A stretch of 6,555 nt of DNA, from assembly GCA_002415465.1 (NCBI GenBank), contig DHYT01000205.1, forward strand, positions 6,036-12,590. Reading direction: 5' to 3'. The notes beneath the pieces were generated by a model that saw nothing but the letters and a program-made list of their open reading frames with translations, was not told the DNA's origin and made no database searches. The first letter of the stretch is position 1, and every line of letters starts with the position of its first letter. The position numbers and the translations under genes were made by a program. Origin of the DNA: Desulfobulbaceae bacterium UBA5123. GTDB taxonomy: Bacteria > Desulfobacterota > Desulfobulbia > Desulfobulbales > UBA5123. This document shows, piece by piece, positions 5,161 to 6,555 of this stretch.

Positions 5161-6131
5161 TCCGGGTGGTGAAGAGCGAAGATGGCGAGGAAACAGTGGT
5201 CAGCTTCAGCTACGACCCCTTCGGCCGCAGGATTGCAAAACAAATCGAAGAGCCGGGCCATGCCGCCCATGTCTTCACCTATCTCTATGACAATGAAGAT
5301 ATCATCGCAATCAGCGAGAACAGCGGCAGTCTCAGCGGCAAAAGGCACGGCAAGGGTCGGGGGGCAAACAAAACCAGCCGCATCCTACACGGCCCTGGCA
5401 TCGACGAGCCGCTGGCCATCGAACAGCAGGGCAGGCTTTACTACTACCACGCCGACGGCCTGGGTTCCATTGCCACCATTACCGATCATAAAGGCAAGGT
5501 GGTGGAGAGCTACGAGTACAGCAGCTTCGGCGAGACCCGCCGCCACGGCAACAAGGTGAAACAGCCCTACGGCTACACCGGCCGCGAGTGGGATCATGAG
5601 ATCGGGTTGTATTTTTACCGGGCAAGATATTATGATTCGGAGGTGGGGAGGTTTATTGGTAAGGATCCGATTGGACTCAGAGGCGGTATAAACCTCTTTG
5701 CGTACACGGCAAATAATCCAATCAACAAGAGTGATCCTTCAGGGCTCAAAGTAGATTCATATGGAGGATGGGAAGCACAGTTTATTGGAGGATATGGACA
5801 TTCAACAGTAATTTGTTGTGATGGTTGTAGACTTTGGAAACATGAATATCGAAAGGTCTGTTTTGGTGCTGGCTTCGTCGCTGGAGTGAGCAGTGGAGGG
5901 TCTTTATGTGAGACAGCGAACAGCTGCAAGAATCCACCCAAAAAATTAATTGTAACTGAGCTTGGAGCAGGTATTTATGGCCCGATTGGAGTTGAGGGTG
6001 GATTTAGTTTTGATATTGATGGCGACGCCGACACTCCTTATATCGGTGGCAGTGGTGGAACTGGCTTCAAGGCAACAGTTTGTTATTACTGGCTTGTTGA
6101 GTCAAGAGAGGTGGGAAGTTGTTCGAACTAA
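5157..6131 (+). CDS. RHS core and variable C-terminal domain (3' part of the frameshifted RHS gene)
   Basis: The frame begins nominally at TTG 5157, with no ribosome site. Homology clearly continues upstream in the same frame to about 5121 (SWSYQYDYENRLIRV), so this is the tail of the RHS gene. It contains YD units (FSYDPFGRRIAKQ, YLYDNEDIIAI) and then the RHS-repeat-associated core (5403-5747). Core hallmarks are DEPLAIEQQGRLYYYHADGLGS, YEYSSFGE, PYGYTGREWD, GLYFYRARYYD, GRFIGKDPIG, NLFAY, NNPINKSDPSGL. In known family members the region ending near DPxGL is an aspartate-protease-like autocleavage module that frees the toxin; both the DP of KDPIG and the DPSGL end are present. The last 127 residues are the variable domain described separately. 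The TAA at 6129-6131 overlaps the next gene by 13 bases. Confidence 0.85.
   Translation: MIRVVKSEDGEETVVSFSYDPFGRRIAKQIEEPGHAAHVFTYLYDNEDIIAISENSGSLSGKRHGKGRGANKTSRILHGPGIDEPLAIEQQGRLYYYHADGLGSIATITDHKGKVVESYEYSSFGETRRHGNKVKQPYGYTGREWDHEIGLYFYRARYYDSEVGRFIGKDPIGLRGGINLFAYTANNPINKSDPSGLKVDSYGGWEAQFIGGYGHSTVICCDGCRLWKHEYRKVCFGAGFVAGVSSGGSLCETANSCKNPPKKLIVTELGAGIYGPIGVEGGFSFDIDGDADTPYIGGSGGTGFKATVCYYWLVESREVGSCSN
5748..6128 (+). other. Variable C-terminal domain, putative toxin of unknown family
   Basis: 127 residues directly after the DPSGL end of the RHS core, where polymorphic toxins carry their effector. I recognise no known nuclease, deaminase, ADP-ribosyltransferase or peptidase motif. 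It has eight cysteines (domain positions 23, 24, 27, 38, 54, 60, 112, 125), an even number that would suit disulfides in an exported protein. The middle to end is rich in Gly and beta-prone (GAGFVAGVSSGGS, ELGAGIYGPIGVEGG, YIGGSGGTG). D89, D91, D93 and D95 alternate in FDIDGDADT, possibly a cation site. The DNA is AT-richer than the repeats: 24 of 60 bases are G or C at 5761-5820, against 34 of 60 at 3601-3660. Toxin function is inferred from position and from the overlapping membrane protein; a non-toxic binding or structural tip is possible. Confidence 0.6.
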
Positions 6132-6403
6132 TATATAGTAATCTTGATGAGCTAGCTTCAATTTGTGGGGCATGTTTTATTCTTGTTTATTTTATTATGT
6201 TATTCAAATTGAAGATGTGGGGCGTTTATAGCTTTACGGAAATGAGGCACAATCCATTGTGGCCGTTGATTATCGCTCGGTATAGGGCCGTAACTAGGGA
6301 AAAATATGGTCGAACAGGAGCACTCTATTACTTGCTTTTTTCTTTCCTGAGTCTTGCGGTTCTTGCTTTAATTGTCGAGTTTTTTATCTGGGTTTTATTT
6401 TGA
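6119..6403 (+). CDS. Small two-helix membrane protein, candidate immunity protein
   Basis: A 94-residue protein starting at TTG 6119, seven bases after GAGG (6108-6111), the best ribosome site nearby; the start overlaps the toxin stop by 13 bases, suggesting translational coupling. Two hydrophobic segments are evident, about residues 12-29 and 68-94. The loop between them is basic (KLK, RH, ARYRAVTREKYGR) and probably cytoplasmic by the positive-inside rule, which places both ends outside. I do not recognise a family. Its position directly after an RHS C-terminal domain is where cognate immunity genes are found, and membrane immunity proteins commonly guard against toxins acting at the envelope. 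Composition is AT-rich (20 of 60 bases G or C at 6121-6180), like the toxin end and unlike the repeat shell. Immunity function is inference. Confidence 0.7.
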   Translation: MFELIYSNLDELASICGACFILVYFIMLFKLKMWGVYSFTEMRHNPLWPLIIARYRAVTREKYGRTGALYYLLFSFLSLAVLALIVEFFIWVLF

Positions 6404-6461
6404 CCACCACGGAAAAACGGGCTCAGAACAAAAAAACAAAAAGTAACAAAAAGAGCAAAAA

Positions 6462-6517
6462 GGGACAAACAAAAAGGGGACAAACAAAAAGGGGACAAAC
6501 AAAAAGGCAAACAAAAA
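6462..6517. repeat. Short tandem repeats of GGGGACAAACAAAAA
   Basis: Two exact 15-base units (6476-6490 and 6491-6505) are flanked by a near-copy lacking one G (6462-6475) and a shortened copy, GGCAAACAAAAA (6506-6517). Further degenerate A-rich pieces (AACAAAAA, AGCAAAAA) extend left to about 6426. The unit shares GGGGACA with the motif that follows at 6518, so the array may have grown from the end of a REP- or transposon-like element. Confidence 0.8.
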
Positions 6518-6545
6518 GGGGACAGATTTATTTTTGGGGCTGTCC
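6518..6545. mobile_element. REP/IS200-like element margin (GGGGACAGATTTATTTTT ... CTGTCC)
   Basis: The GGGGACAGATTTATTTTT motif, preceded by A5, resembles sequences I know from the flanks of Y1-type (REP-associated, IS200-like) tyrosine transposase genes in environmental proteobacteria. GGACAG (6520-6525) pairs with CTGTCC (6540-6545) across a 14-base loop, giving the kind of hairpin these enzymes recognise. Any transposase gene would lie beyond 6555 and is not visible, so the assignment is from memory of the motif only. Confidence 0.4.
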
Positions 6546-6555
6546 TAGATAATGA

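Larger units (their letters stand above)
2150..6131 (+). pseudogene. Secreted RHS/YD-repeat polymorphic toxin gene, interrupted by two frameshifts
   Basis: This is the reconstruction of the whole gene. The ATG at 2150 is seven bases after GAGG (2139-2142) and starts a classic signal peptide, but that frame stops at 2236. Shifting to the -1 frame at the GGGG run (2221-2224) gives the RHS body, open to 5160. A second shift to the -1 frame near 5122 restores YQYDYENRLIRV and the RHS core, open to the TAA at 6129-6131. Each junction needs one missing base, most simply a G. Adding two bases makes 3984 bases, exactly 1328 codons (1327 residues). Order in the restored protein: signal peptide 1-24, unknown N-terminal region about 26-188, DUF6531-like about 189-250, YD repeats about 307-871, irregular YD segment to about 1085, RHS core 1086-1200, variable C-terminal domain 1201-1327. 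Known relatives form a hollow shell that encloses a C-terminal toxin. Whether this copy is a true pseudogene or carries sequencing errors cannot be told from the sequence. Confidence 0.8.

Noticed and set aside
6328..6510. A 60-codon minus-strand frame with repeated CLSPF
   Set aside because: The protein repeat only reflects the GGGGACAAACAAAAA tandem array and the end of the membrane-protein gene; there is no ribosome site or family.
6462..6517. Tandem 15-base units as a CRISPR array
   Set aside because: The units are directly adjacent with no unique spacers, too short and A-rich, and no cas gene is present.

Overview
The window reads as a GC-rich bacterial chromosome, probably a Gram-negative and perhaps a deltaproteobacterium-like anaerobe. 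The basis is a clostridial-type KamA radical-SAM enzyme, a two-domain universal stress protein and a Sec-exported RHS/YD-repeat protein. This taxonomic guess is inference only.

Positions 1-1712 look like ordinary chromosomal backbone. The window opens inside a KamA-family (lysine 2,3-aminomutase-like) gene, whose last 201 codons are present. After 173 bases holding a perfect extended -10 element (TGTTATAAT) comes a tandem UspA-domain protein of 310 residues.

Positions 1713-2149 are a long, AT-richer intergenic region with no supportable gene. It holds a plausible sigma70-type promoter (TTGACC, 17 bases, CAGAAT) and two overlapping AT-rich palindromes just after the predicted transcription start.

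Positions 2150-6403 form an accessory module. A large RHS-repeat polymorphic-toxin gene spans 2150-6131 but is broken into three frames. An ATG at 2150 with a good Shine-Dalgarno encodes a clear Sec signal peptide in one frame. The body (N-terminal domain, DUF6531-like region, about 27 YD repeats) is in a second frame, and the RHS core plus C-terminal variable domain are in a third. Both junctions are repaired by restoring one G, near 2221-2224 and near 5122. The restored gene would be exactly 1328 codons including the stop, encoding 1327 residues. The last 127 residues, after the DPSGL end of the RHS core, are Gly-rich with eight cysteines and a D-x-D-x-D-x-D cluster; I do not recognise this domain. 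A 94-residue protein with two membrane segments overlaps the end of the toxin gene by 13 bases and is the obvious candidate immunity protein. The expected logic is export by Sec, display of the toxin tip by the RHS shell, and self-protection by the membrane protein. The frameshifts leave open whether this copy is active, decayed or mis-sequenced.

Positions 6404-6555 hold A-rich sequence, tandem copies of GGGGACAAACAAAAA, and a GGGGACAGATTTATTTTT motif paired with CTGTCC. This resembles the margins of REP-associated (IS200-like, Y1) tyrosine transposase elements, so the module may be bordered by a mobile or REP-like element continuing past the window.
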